From the NCBI GenBank assembly GCA_024280375.1, contig JAJRQF010000112.1, positions 1 through 42,802 of the forward strand: 42,802 nt of DNA, given 5' to 3'. The DNA is from Alphaproteobacteria bacterium (lineage in GTDB: Bacteria; Pseudomonadota; Alphaproteobacteria; Rhizobiales; Rhizobiaceae). Below the pieces are notes generated by a model that saw only the letters and a list, made by a program, of their open reading frames with translations, was not told where the DNA came from and did no database searches. The translations under genes and the position numbers were made by a program. Shown piece after piece: positions 14,774 to 22,859 of the stretch; within the stretch, counting starts at the first letter, position 1, and every line of letters starts with the position of its first letter.

Positions 14774-16393
14774 ATGGCCGAAAATGCCGGAGCAACCGGG
14801 ACAATTGAGAAAATTGAAGCGGAAGCTGTAAACTCGAAAGAGCAGCGCGAACTTTACGTTGCGCGCAAAAAAGTATTCCCAAAACGTGCCTATGGAACTT
14901 TTCGATCGCTAAAATGGTGGGTAATGGGGATTACCCTGGGTATTTACTATTTAACACCGTGGTTGCGGTGGGATCGTGGCGAATTTGCCCCCGATCAGGC
15001 GGTGTTGATTGATCTTGCCAATCGCCGGTTTTATTTTTTCTTTATCGAAATTTGGCCGCAGGAATTTTACTATGTGGCGGGCCTGCTGGTTATGGCGGGA
15101 ATTGGGCTTTTTCTGGTGACATCTACCGTTGGCCGGGCCTGGTGTGGTTATGCCTGCCCACAAACCGTATGGGTCGATCTGTTTCTCGTGGTTGAGCGTT
15201 ATTTTGAAGGCGACCGAAATGCTCGCATCAAACTGGATAATGCTTCCTGGAGCCGTGAAAAAATATTCAAACGGGTCGCCAAACATGCGGTCTGGTTGTT
15301 TATTGCATTTTCTACCGGCGGTGCCTGGATTTTCTATTTCGCCGATGCGCCAACGCTATTGGTCGATTTTTGGACATTCGATCTTCCAATTGTGGCCTAT
15401 GGAACAGTCGCTGTTTTAACCTTCATGACCTACACATTTGGCGGTTTTATGCGCGAGCAGGTTTGCACCTATATGTGCCCGTGGCCGCGCATTCAGGCGG
15501 CTATGCTGGATGAGGATTCGCTGACGGTTACCTATAATAACTGGCGCGGTGAGCCGCGTAACCGCCATGCAAAACGGGCCATTGCCGCCGGTGATACAGT
15601 TGGTGATTGCGTGGATTGCAACGCCTGTGTTGCCGTGTGCCCGATGGGAATTGATATTCGTGAAGGCCAGCAGCTTGAATGTATTACCTGTGCATTGTGC
15701 ATTGATGCCTGTGATGGGGTAATGCAGAAGCTTGGTCGTGAACATGGCTTGATATCATACGCGACCTTGCGCGATTATAATGAAAATCTGGCGCTTGCAA
15801 CTGGTGGAACGAGTAATCCGGCTGACATCAATCCGATTACCATGATCAATATAGTTGATATGGCCTCGAAGAAAAAGGCCAAAATGGCATCTGTTGTGCC
15901 GGACGTCAGGGTTGATAAAGTTGCGCATACAACATTGCGTTCGATCGCCCGCCCGCGCACGATGGTTTATTCGGCCGTATTAATGTCGATTGCTTTTGCA
16001 ATGCTTGCGGTGCTGGTGACACGCAGTCGGCTGGATATAAATGTGTTGCACGACCGTAATCCGGTATTTGTGAAACTCAGCGATGGCTCAATTCGCAATG
16101 GCTATGAGATCAAGGTTCTTAATATGATTGCCCGGCCGAGAAAATTTGGCGTAAAGGTAGAAGGACTGAATGGGGCTGAGATTTCATTTGCCGGCTCAAA
16201 TGAAAAAATGGGTGACAGTTTCACCATAAGTGTGGCTCCGGACCAGTTGCAGTCGACCAAAATCTTCCTAAGTGTACCAAAAGACCAGATTGACAAGGCG
16301 CACTCGAATTTTAAATTTGTTGTGAACGAAATCGATGGCGAAGAGAATTCCTTTTATACAGCCAAATTTGAGGCGCCAAGAAAAGATAGATAA
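14774..16393 (+). CDS. ccoG: cbb3 oxidase assembly protein CcoG (FixG), polyferredoxin-like
   Basis: Encodes 539 aa from the ATG at 14774 (an in-frame TTG lies two codons earlier). A membrane-bound iron-sulfur protein, reported in the family to reduce Cu(II) for the oxidase copper centre. Seen: membrane helices near 46-62, 98-118, 172-190 and 206-225; CGYACPQTVWVD at 124-135; CTYMCPW at 231-237; two 4Fe-4S motifs, Cys279/282/285/289 and Cys303/306/309/313; a further helix near 400; and a C-terminal immunoglobulin-like FixG_C domain. It heads the ccoGHIS assembly operon. Confidence 0.95.
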   Translation: MAENAGATGTIEKIEAEAVNSKEQRELYVARKKVFPKRAYGTFRSLKWWVMGITLGIYYLTPWLRWDRGEFAPDQAVLIDLANRRFYFFFIEIWPQEFYYVAGLLVMAGIGLFLVTSTVGRAWCGYACPQTVWVDLFLVVERYFEGDRNARIKLDNASWSREKIFKRVAKHAVWLFIAFSTGGAWIFYFADAPTLLVDFWTFDLPIVAYGTVAVLTFMTYTFGGFMREQVCTYMCPWPRIQAAMLDEDSLTVTYNNWRGEPRNRHAKRAIAAGDTVGDCVDCNACVAVCPMGIDIREGQQLECITCALCIDACDGVMQKLGREHGLISYATLRDYNENLALATGGTSNPADINPITMINIVDMASKKKAKMASVVPDVRVDKVAHTTLRSIARPRTMVYSAVLMSIAFAMLAVLVTRSRLDINVLHDRNPVFVKLSDGSIRNGYEIKVLNMIARPRKFGVKVEGLNGAEISFAGSNEKMGDSFTISVAPDQLQSTKIFLSVPKDQIDKAHSNFKFVVNEIDGEENSFYTAKFEAPRKDR

Positions 16394-16394
16394 C

Positions 16395-16931
16395 ATGATG
16401 GGCAAGGATATGGACAAACCAAAAGAGTTTACCGGCCGTCACATGCTGATGATTATGGTTGCGTTTTTTGGGGTGATTATCGCCGTTAATCTGACAATGG
16501 CGATATTGGCCAATACCAGTTGGACCGGCTTGGTGGTTAAAAACAGTTATGTTGAAAGCCAGCATTTCAATACTAAATTGGCCGAATCTCGTGCGCAGGC
16601 GGCATTAAAGTGGCAAGGAACTCTTTCATCCGGATCAAATGGGCTGCAATTTGTTTTGCGCAAACCGGACGGGCAATTTGTCAATGCGGACATGGTTAGC
16701 GTTACTTTCCGTAGACCTGCCACCGAAGCTCTCGACCAGAAATATGTTTTGGCATCAATGGGAGAAGGTAAGTTTGTCTGGGGTGACAAGCTACGTAAAG
16801 GTGCCTGGACTGCCGAGATAAAGGCAGAAATTACTACTGAGGGAGAGAAATCCACTCGCTGGCACATGACCTATAATATTCTTGTCGATAAAAAGGGTTT
16901 GTTTTCGCCGGTCACTAACAAGGTGAAGTAG
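16395..16931 (+). CDS. ccoH: cbb3 oxidase assembly/maturation protein FixH (CcoH)
   Basis: Encodes 178 aa if started at the ATG at 16395, one base after the ccoG stop; ATGs at 16398 and 16410 are alternatives, and none has a strong Shine-Dalgarno sequence. One N-terminal membrane helix (MLMIMVAFFGVIIAVNLTMA) is followed by NTSWTGLVVKNSYVESQHFN, a hallmark of FixH, and a periplasmic domain. It assists stability of the assembled oxidase. Only 3 bases separate it from ccoI. Confidence 0.93.
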   Translation: MMGKDMDKPKEFTGRHMLMIMVAFFGVIIAVNLTMAILANTSWTGLVVKNSYVESQHFNTKLAESRAQAALKWQGTLSSGSNGLQFVLRKPDGQFVNADMVSVTFRRPATEALDQKYVLASMGEGKFVWGDKLRKGAWTAEIKAEITTEGEKSTRWHMTYNILVDKKGLFSPVTNKVK

Positions 16932-16934
16932 GCC

Positions 16935-19250
16935 ATGAGCTGTTGTGAACCATCAACGCCAGTAGACGCTGCGCAAATACGACCGCAGGCGGGTATTCCA
17001 TCGCTGGATGAAATGCTGGAAATCAGCCGTGAACTTGGCGGCGGCATGATGCAAAGCGATGTGGTTGTCGATGATGTTCATTGTGGCGGCTGTATCCGTA
17101 CCATCGAGAAGGGGCTTTCTGCCCTGGACAAGATTGATAGCGTGCGGCTAAATTTATCCACCGGTTGGCTAAGTGTTAAGTGGAAACGTGAAAATATAGA
17201 TCCGAAATTGCTATTTTCAACCTTGAAACAGCTGGGCTATTCGGCCCATCTGGCGCAAGACCAGCCTTCGGATAAAGATCCTGTATTACGAGAGTTGATG
17301 ATTGCGCTTGGCGTTGCCGGTTTTGCGGCGGCCAATATCATGTTGCTATCGGTATCGGTCTGGTCGGGTGCGGAAGATGCGACGCGTGATTTGTTTCACT
17401 GGATTTCGGCATTGCTCGCCATTCCGGCGGTTGGCATTGCCGGGCGACCGTTTTTTCGCCCCGCCTTTAAGGCCCTGAAAGCCGGGCGGTTGAATATGGA
17501 TGTGCCTATATCTTTGGCGGTTGTTCTCGCCCTGTTGATGAGCATTTATGAGACTGCCAACCACGGTGAAAATGCCTATTTTGATGCATCCGTCACCTTG
17601 TTGTTTTTTCTGCTGATCGGGCGCACGCTCGATCATATTATGCGGGCGCGGGCACGTGGTGCGGTTAAAACCCTTTTGCAAATGATGCCGCGTGGCGCGA
17701 TTGTTACCGGCAAGGATGGCGCAAAGGATTATGTGCGGCTTGAGGCAATTGAACCGGGTATGAAAATTACCGTTCCGCTGGGCGAGCGTATTCCGGTTGA
17801 TGGGCGTATTATCAGTGGCACAAGCGATTTTGATTGCTCGATTGTTAATGGCGAGAGCGCTCCGCTCACCGTTTCTGTGGGGGGCCACCTTCGCGCCGGG
17901 GTGATGAACCTTTCTGGCCCGGTTGAAATTGAGGCTATTGCCACATCCAGCAATTCGTTTATTGCCGAAATCCAAACGATGATGGAAGCGGCGGAAACTG
18001 GCAAACAAAAGTATCGGCGGATTGCGGACCGGGCGGCGGCGATTTATGCGCCCGCGGTTCATTTGCTGGCGCTGTTCACCTTCATCGGCTGGATGGTTAT
18101 GGGTTTCGGCTGGCATGAGGCCGCCTATGCGGCGGTTGCTGTGCTGATTATCACCTGCCCGTGCGCGCTTGGTCTGGCGGTGCCGATTGTTCAGGTTGTG
18201 GCCGCCGGCAAATTGTTTTCAGACGGTATCATGGTCAAGGATGGCGTGGCGCTGGAGAAGCTGGCCGACGTTGATTATGCGGTTTTCGACAAAACCGGGA
18301 CGCTCACATCTGGAATGCCGCAATTGAACGGTGAGCGGGAATATGATGCTAAAATCATGCAAATCGCTGTTTCTATGGCATCCTTTTCACACCATCCCTA
18401 TTCAAGGGCATTGGTCGAGCAGGGCCATGATAATGGCATTGATTTAGTAAAACTGGACGATGTGAATGAGGTTCCGGGCAGCGGTATTATCGCCAAATTT
18501 GGGGGCGATGAATATCGCTTGGGCCGTTCCGACTGGGCCTTGTCCAATGCTGATAAGGCAAAGGCTGGTGTTGTGCTTTCGCGCGCGGGCAAATTGCTTG
18601 AACTATTTGAATTTCAGGATCAATTGCGCCCGGCGGCGGCATCTTCAATCAACGCTTTAAAGACTATGGGGATTGAAGCCGAAATTCTTTCCGGCGACCA
18701 AGAGGCCAATGTTGCTAAAATTGCTTCCGAACTTGGCGATGTCGTCTATTCCTTTGGGGTTACACCGGCGCAGAAAGCTGAAAGGCTGCAATCACTGGCA
18801 AGCCAGGGGCACAAAACCTTGATGGTGGGTGATGGCATTAATGATGCTCCGGCCCTTGCCAGTGCGCATGTTTCAATTGCGCCTGCGAGCGCTGCCGATG
18901 TGGGGCGCAACGCGTCCGATATGATTTTCCTGCGCGATAGTCTTGATGCTGTGCCACGGGCGGTCGGGGTTTCCCGAATGGCCAAAACCCTTATTCAGCA
19001 AAATTTCGGGCTGGCGATTGCCTATAATATGATCGCCGTTCCATTGGCTGTTTTTGGCTATGCAACACCGTTGATTGCGGCCCTTGCGATGTCATCTTCT
19101 TCCATTTTGGTAACGCTTAATGCGCTGCGGTTGAAATTTGCTAATCCCGGTGGTGGCGCGCGTGAAATTGCGCCCCGGACATTAAAGTCTCGAAAGTCTA
19201 GCGGCCGGGCTCCCCAGCAATCAACCCTAAAGCCGGAGCAGGGCGCATGA
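16935..19250 (+). CDS. ccoI: Copper-translocating P-type ATPase of cbb3 assembly (CcoI/FixI)
   Basis: Encodes 771 aa, a P1B-type ATPase that exports copper for CuB insertion. The N-terminus has a CC pair (residues 3-4) and a heavy-metal domain with Cys50-x-x-Cys53 (CGGC). Then come membrane helices, NGES at 305-308 in place of the usual TGES, the copper-site CPC at 408-410 (TCPCALGLAVP), phosphorylation Asp452 in DKTGTLTSG, HHPYSRAL (the HP motif) and GDGINDAPAL. The C-terminal about 35 residues are basic and variable. It overlaps ccoS by 4 bases (ATGA). Confidence 0.96.
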   Translation: MSCCEPSTPVDAAQIRPQAGIPSLDEMLEISRELGGGMMQSDVVVDDVHCGGCIRTIEKGLSALDKIDSVRLNLSTGWLSVKWKRENIDPKLLFSTLKQLGYSAHLAQDQPSDKDPVLRELMIALGVAGFAAANIMLLSVSVWSGAEDATRDLFHWISALLAIPAVGIAGRPFFRPAFKALKAGRLNMDVPISLAVVLALLMSIYETANHGENAYFDASVTLLFFLLIGRTLDHIMRARARGAVKTLLQMMPRGAIVTGKDGAKDYVRLEAIEPGMKITVPLGERIPVDGRIISGTSDFDCSIVNGESAPLTVSVGGHLRAGVMNLSGPVEIEAIATSSNSFIAEIQTMMEAAETGKQKYRRIADRAAAIYAPAVHLLALFTFIGWMVMGFGWHEAAYAAVAVLIITCPCALGLAVPIVQVVAAGKLFSDGIMVKDGVALEKLADVDYAVFDKTGTLTSGMPQLNGEREYDAKIMQIAVSMASFSHHPYSRALVEQGHDNGIDLVKLDDVNEVPGSGIIAKFGGDEYRLGRSDWALSNADKAKAGVVLSRAGKLLELFEFQDQLRPAAASSINALKTMGIEAEILSGDQEANVAKIASELGDVVYSFGVTPAQKAERLQSLASQGHKTLMVGDGINDAPALASAHVSIAPASAADVGRNASDMIFLRDSLDAVPRAVGVSRMAKTLIQQNFGLAIAYNMIAVPLAVFGYATPLIAALAMSSSSILVTLNALRLKFANPGGGAREIAPRTLKSRKSSGRAPQQSTLKPEQGA

Positions 19251-19402
19251 GCAATTTATTATTCATCATTCCGGTTGCCCTGTTTTTAGGTGGTCTTGGG
19301 CTTGCGGCGTTTTTGTGGTCGCTGAAATCGGGTCAATATGACGACCTTGAGGGTGCCGCATGGCGGGCGCTGGAAGATGAGGACCCTGAGGAAGATAGTT
19401 AG
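19247..19402 (+). CDS. ccoS: cbb3-type cytochrome oxidase assembly protein CcoS
   Basis: Encodes 51 aa. One membrane helix (about 4-25, LLFIIPVALFLGGLGLAAFLW) is followed by SLKSGQYDDLEGAAWRAL, the CcoS signature, and an acidic tail. It is needed for haem and copper insertion into CcoN in family members. The ATG overlaps the ccoI stop (ATGA); GGAGCAGGG precedes it inside ccoI. Last gene of ccoGHIS. Confidence 0.95.
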   Translation: MSNLLFIIPVALFLGGLGLAAFLWSLKSGQYDDLEGAAWRALEDEDPEEDS

Positions 19403-19444
19403 AGTGTTTCACATTTGAATGTGGAACGGTTTATTGGTTTCTCG

Positions 19445-19511
19445 CTCACGGCAATTCGTGCTTCGCACGGCCTGCGCGAGCGCGCCGCATTGGCGGCGGT
19501 TCGCTCTTCGC
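19445..19511 (-). repeat. Dispersed palindromic repeat, copy between ccoS and the WD40 gene
   Basis: The reverse complement begins GCGAAGAGCGA, continues through a CCGCC..ATGCGGCG hairpin and ends AATTGCCGTGAG, aligning along its length with the copy in the 23S-5S spacer (313-377). It lies between two convergent genes, a typical REP position, and may also end transcription. Confidence 0.65.
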
Positions 19512-19549
19512 GAACTGGTGAGTGCAACATAATTTGGATATTTATTAGC

Positions 19550-20524
19550 TTACAACGTAATTATTCCGGCTTCGCCCTCTTCGCTGCCAAAGGCCAGCCG
19601 CATGCCTTTTTGATCCCAGTTCATGGTGCTGATTGGAGCCTTGCCGATTTTGCGCAAAACAGCCTCGCTTGCATCATCAATTTTGACCGCCAAAATCATC
19701 CCGTCGGCATAACCGATCGCGACCACGTCTTTGACCGGATGGCAGCAGACGCATGTCACCATGGAATTGCCTCTTGTGCCAAGTTCCTTGGGCGATTTGC
19801 CCATTGGCCCGTCCTTGGCTGAAAACGGCCAACAGATTGCCGCTTCTGCGCCGGAGCTTGCCAGCCATTTCCCCTTTGCCGACCAGGAGATGGATTTCAC
19901 CTTGGCCGGATAGCCGGTCATGCGCATATGTTTGCCATCGCCGGTGGCGGCATTATCTATCCGCCAGCCATGCAGGGCGTTTTCCTGCATAGTGGTGACG
20001 ATGAATTTGCCATTGGGCGAAATTGTAACGTCGGTATGGGCCCCGGCCCATTCCAGTTCCACCGGGTCTGCGTCCATGCCGGTCCAGAACAGGGAAACTC
20101 CATTATAGCGTGCAATCGCCAGCCGCTTGCCTTTGGGGGCAAAGCACAGGCCTTCAATCGAGCGGGTATGGGTAAATTCTTTGATTGTGCCATCATTATT
20201 GACCACATAGGCCGTGCGCCCGGATGCAAAACCCACAAGTCCCATGGGGCCGGTGGCAATCTGGTCAATCCATTTATGCGACAGTTCGGCCAGAAGTTTG
20301 GTATTTCCATCGCCATCAGTGGCCATTACCTTGCCATCTTCACCACCGGTAACAAGTTGTTTGCAATCTTGCGAAAGGCTGGCTGAGAGTAGCCCATCAT
20401 GGGTGGTGATAATGGATTGATCAATTTTAAGCGACCCATCCGCCGTGGCAAACGCAGGTTTGCCGTTGATAAACCCGGCAAACTCCACATAGGTATCAAA
20501 CTGGTTTTCAGCAATTTCCGGCAT
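19550..20524 (-). CDS. WD40-repeat protein with a CxCCH motif
   Basis: Encodes 324 aa from the ATG that overlaps the upstream GTPase stop codon (TGATG); a start 12 bases earlier is less likely. The pattern GG.DG.V / WD-like blades recurs (for example LVTGGEDGKVMATD 57-70, VTISPNGKFIVTTMQ 166-180, ISWSAKGKWLASSG 212-225, MNWDQKGMRLAFGS 301-314), giving a probable seven-bladed beta-propeller. There is no signal peptide, so it is cytoplasmic. Cys258-Val-Cys260-Cys261-His262 resembles a metal-binding site and echoes the CxCC motif of its GTPase partner. Coupling to a metallochaperone suggests a role in zinc or cobalt handling. This is inference; the exact function is unknown. Confidence 0.8.
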   Translation of the reverse strand: MPEIAENQFDTYVEFAGFINGKPAFATADGSLKIDQSIITTHDGLLSASLSQDCKQLVTGGEDGKVMATDGDGNTKLLAELSHKWIDQIATGPMGLVGFASGRTAYVVNNDGTIKEFTHTRSIEGLCFAPKGKRLAIARYNGVSLFWTGMDADPVELEWAGAHTDVTISPNGKFIVTTMQENALHGWRIDNAATGDGKHMRMTGYPAKVKSISWSAKGKWLASSGAEAAICWPFSAKDGPMGKSPKELGTRGNSMVTCVCCHPVKDVVAIGYADGMILAVKIDDASEAVLRKIGKAPISTMNWDQKGMRLAFGSEEGEAGIITL

Positions 20525-21570
20525 CAGGCGTAACAAGCTTTAAATGTTCGTTCGAGTTTTTCGCGGTCAAGATTGCGGCCAATAAATACAAGCCGGCTTT
20601 CGCGTGGCTCGTCATCGTGCCAGGGGCGCTGGTGGTCGCCCTCGACAATCATGTGAATGCCCTGAATGACATAGCGTTCCGGGTCATCTTTAAAGGCAAT
20701 AATGCCCTTGAGACGAAGAATATCCGGCCCGTCGATCTGGGTAATCTTGTTGATCCACGGGAAGAACAGATCCGGGTTCAGCGTCGCGCCCCTTAGTGAA
20801 ACGCTGGTAATATCTGTGTCATGGATGTTTTCGCCGTGGCCGTGACCGTGGCCATGATCATGGTGGTCACAATCGGGGCTGCAGGTGTGATCGTGATCGT
20901 GGGTGTGGTCTGGGGAATGGTCTGAGCCTTTGAGAAAATCCGGGTCATTTTCCAATATGCGGGTTAAATCAAAAGCACCGCGATCAAGAATATGGTTTAA
21001 GTCTATATTGGCCCGCTCGGTCGGATAGACGGTCGCGTGCGGGTTGATGGTGCGGATGGCCGCCTCAACAATTTTGCGCTCGTCATCGGTGACCAGATCA
21101 ACCTTGTTGAGCAGCACCACATCGGCGAATGCTATCTGGTCTTCGGCCTCTGGCGCATCATTTAAGCGCAACATCAGGTGCTTGGCATCAACAAGGGCGA
21201 CAACCGCATCCAATTGGGCCCATTGGCGCACGTCCTCATCCATGAAAAAAGTTTGGGCAACCGGGGCGGGGTCTGCAAGGCCGGTGGTCTCGACCAGAAT
21301 TGCATCAAATCGGCCGCGACGCTTCATCAGATTGGAAATTACCCGGATAAGATCGCCGCGCACCGTGCAGCAGACGCAGCCATTGTTCATCTCGTAGATT
21401 TCTTCATCCGATGAAACAATCAAATCATTATCAATGCCAATCTCGCCAAATTCATTGACGATCACCGCATATTTTTTGCCGTGGCTCTCGGACAAGATGC
21501 GGTTTAGCAGTGTGGTCTTGCCGGAACCAAGATAGCCGGTGAGAACGGTGACGGGTATGGGTTTTTTCAT
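20524..21570 (-). CDS. COG0523 (CobW/YjiA/ZigA-like) metallochaperone GTPase
   Basis: Encodes 348 aa, a G3E-family GTPase that inserts or delivers metal to target proteins. Seen: Walker [10 protein letters not shown] at 12-20, metal-binding CVCC at 65-68 ([13 protein letters not shown]), ETTGLADP at 94-101, NKVD at 155-158, and a His/Asp-rich loop at about 218-250 with some 14 His and two Cys, followed by the CobW C-terminal domain ([21 protein letters not shown]). The His-rich loop suggests zinc. No cobalamin genes are near, so a CobW role is unlikely. A 13-base palindrome lies about 24 bases upstream; I do not recognise a Zur box. Confidence 0.92.
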   Translation of the reverse strand: MKKPIPVTVLTGYLGSGKTTLLNRILSESHGKKYAVIVNEFGEIGIDNDLIVSSDEEIYEMNNGCVCCTVRGDLIRVISNLMKRRGRFDAILVETTGLADPAPVAQTFFMDEDVRQWAQLDAVVALVDAKHLMLRLNDAPEAEDQIAFADVVLLNKVDLVTDDERKIVEAAIRTINPHATVYPTERANIDLNHILDRGAFDLTRILENDPDFLKGSDHSPDHTHDHDHTCSPDCDHHDHGHGHGHGENIHDTDITSVSLRGATLNPDLFFPWINKITQIDGPDILRLKGIIAFKDDPERYVIQGIHMIVEGDHQRPWHDDEPRESRLVFIGRNLDREKLERTFKACYA

Positions 21571-21593
21571 GGGGGCTAAAATCTCAATAATGA

Positions 21594-21606
21594 ATTAGGC
21601 CCTAAT
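21594..21606. promoter_or_regulatory. Palindrome upstream of the COG0523 GTPase
   Basis: ATTAGG-C-CCTAAT is a perfect palindrome apart from its centre, 24-36 bases upstream of the GTPase ATG. Its position overlaps where a promoter or leader would be, so it could be the operator of a metal-responsive repressor. The regulator cannot be named from the sequence. Confidence 0.4.
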
Positions 21607-21699
21607 ATAGTGCGATAAAGAGATTGAGCCAGTAATATTTTGGGTTTTGTTTGGTTGGAATTGCAAATGGCTACTTGCCCTTTCTCACCATTATAAATA

Positions 21700-21804
21700 C
21701 GTCATCCCGGAATTGCGTAAGCAATATCCGAGACCCATTGTAGTGTTCAATTTGTTGAGGATTATGATGGGTCCCGGCTCGCGCTTTGCTTGGCCGGGAT
21801 GACG
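21700..21804. repeat. Miniature palindromic element A
   Basis: The element is bounded by perfect 11-base terminal inverted repeats CGTCATCCCGG / CCGGGATGACG. Further in are ATTGC-GTAA-GCAAT and, as an inner inverted pair, GACCCAT (21732-21738) and ATGGGTC (21767-21773). The order (GTCATCC, hairpin, ACCCAT ... ATGGGT, hairpin, GGATGAC) is the same as at both ends of the GIY-YIG element at 33846-34280, with only about 30 bases between the arms. Confidence 0.75.
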
Positions 21805-21882
21805 AAAGAGAGTGTGGGGTTTTTGTGTATGGATTTTTTGAACCAATTGACTGTCGGGACTTACATTCAAAACTCTCCACAT

Positions 21883-22055
21883 CGTCATCCTCGGCCCCTT
21901 CGGCAAACCCACGAGGGCCGAGGATCTAGAGTGTTGGTGGTTTTAGGGGATGTATTTAGGTGAAATTCTTTTCCCGCAAACTGCTGAATTTCCTAAATTG
22001 CCATTCGGTAAACCTTTATTTCACTGGATCCTCGGGACGGCGCCCGAGGATGACG
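21883..22055. repeat. Palindromic element B
   Basis: The left arm 21883-21932 starts CGTCATCCTCGG, has a CTCGGCCC/GGGCCGAG hairpin and continues GGATCTAGAGTG. The right arm 22022-22055 reads CACTGGATCCTCGGG..CCCGAGGATGACG. The ends match the GIY-YIG-bearing element and element A; the central 90 bases have no gene. A further fragment AAGGATGACGATGGAGAGG near 22103-22121 also recurs right of the GIY-YIG element (about 34289-34306). The whole 21571-22133 gap shows no coding sequence. Confidence 0.7.
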
Positions 22056-22133
22056 ACTGGAGGTTGTTTGGGCTTAAACCGGACAGCAATTGCCCCTATG
22101 CAAAGGATGACGATGGAGAGGGTGGGTTTGGGA

Positions 22134-22859
22134 CTAACCAAACCCCTCAAACCCATCCACCTCAATCAGCAATTCCACCAGCCCGTTGACGGCCAGATCA
22201 AGCAGTGCTTCGCCTTTTTCAGCCGTGGCAGCACTTGCATTGCCGGTGACACCTTCGCGGTTGAGATCGCCCATTTTCCAGCCAAAGGCATGGGGTCCAT
22301 AGGCGCGCAGGTGCTTATAATTCTCAATCAGTTTTTGCTGAAGCGAAGGGAAGTTTTGCGCCTTATCCATGCTTACCAGATCAGGGCGAAGCGCCAGCAT
22401 AACAGAGGTTTCAATATCGCCGCCATGAATGCCAATGGCCTGTTCGTTTGCATCAATAAGCGGGCTTTGTTTGATAAAACGCGTCCAGCTTGTGGCGACG
22501 GCCAGCATATCAAACCGTACCCGCAATTCTTGCGCAACAATGGTCATCAGCGGTGAATTACCCCCATGGGCATTGAGCATGAGAAATTTTTGGATACCGC
22601 GTTTGTGCATCACCTCACCAATGGCAATCCAGCGATTGATCGCCTCATCAAAGGCAAGCGTTTTTGTGCCGGAAAAACCCATATGCTCGGGCGAATAGCC
22701 AACAGGCTCCACATCTAGCAGCAGAACATTCATTTCTTTTGGCAGCTTGGCGATAACCCGATTGGCGATATTTTCTGCAATGATCGTGTCGGTTTCAAAC
22801 GGCAGGTGAGGGCCATGTTGTTCGGTTGCGCCAAGCGGTAATATGGCAATGGTGCCCAT
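22134..22859 (-). CDS. Creatininase-family amidohydrolase
   Basis: Encodes 241 aa. Metal-site motifs of the family are present: LGATEQHGPHLPFETD near 9-24 (Glu, His, Asp ligands), NAHGGNSPL, and GIHGGDIETSVML with the last Glu ligand. Members hydrolyse cyclic amides such as creatinine or act in cofactor and purine-breakdown pathways. It begins in TAATG overlap with the deaminase gene stop, so the two are translationally coupled and probably work in one pathway. It starts directly at the first beta strand, some 15-25 residues shorter at the N-terminus than many relatives. The substrate is not readable. Confidence 0.87.
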   Translation of the reverse strand: MGTIAILPLGATEQHGPHLPFETDTIIAENIANRVIAKLPKEMNVLLLDVEPVGYSPEHMGFSGTKTLAFDEAINRWIAIGEVMHKRGIQKFLMLNAHGGNSPLMTIVAQELRVRFDMLAVATSWTRFIKQSPLIDANEQAIGIHGGDIETSVMLALRPDLVSMDKAQNFPSLQQKLIENYKHLRAYGPHAFGWKMGDLNREGVTGNASAATAEKGEALLDLAVNGLVELLIEVDGFEGFG

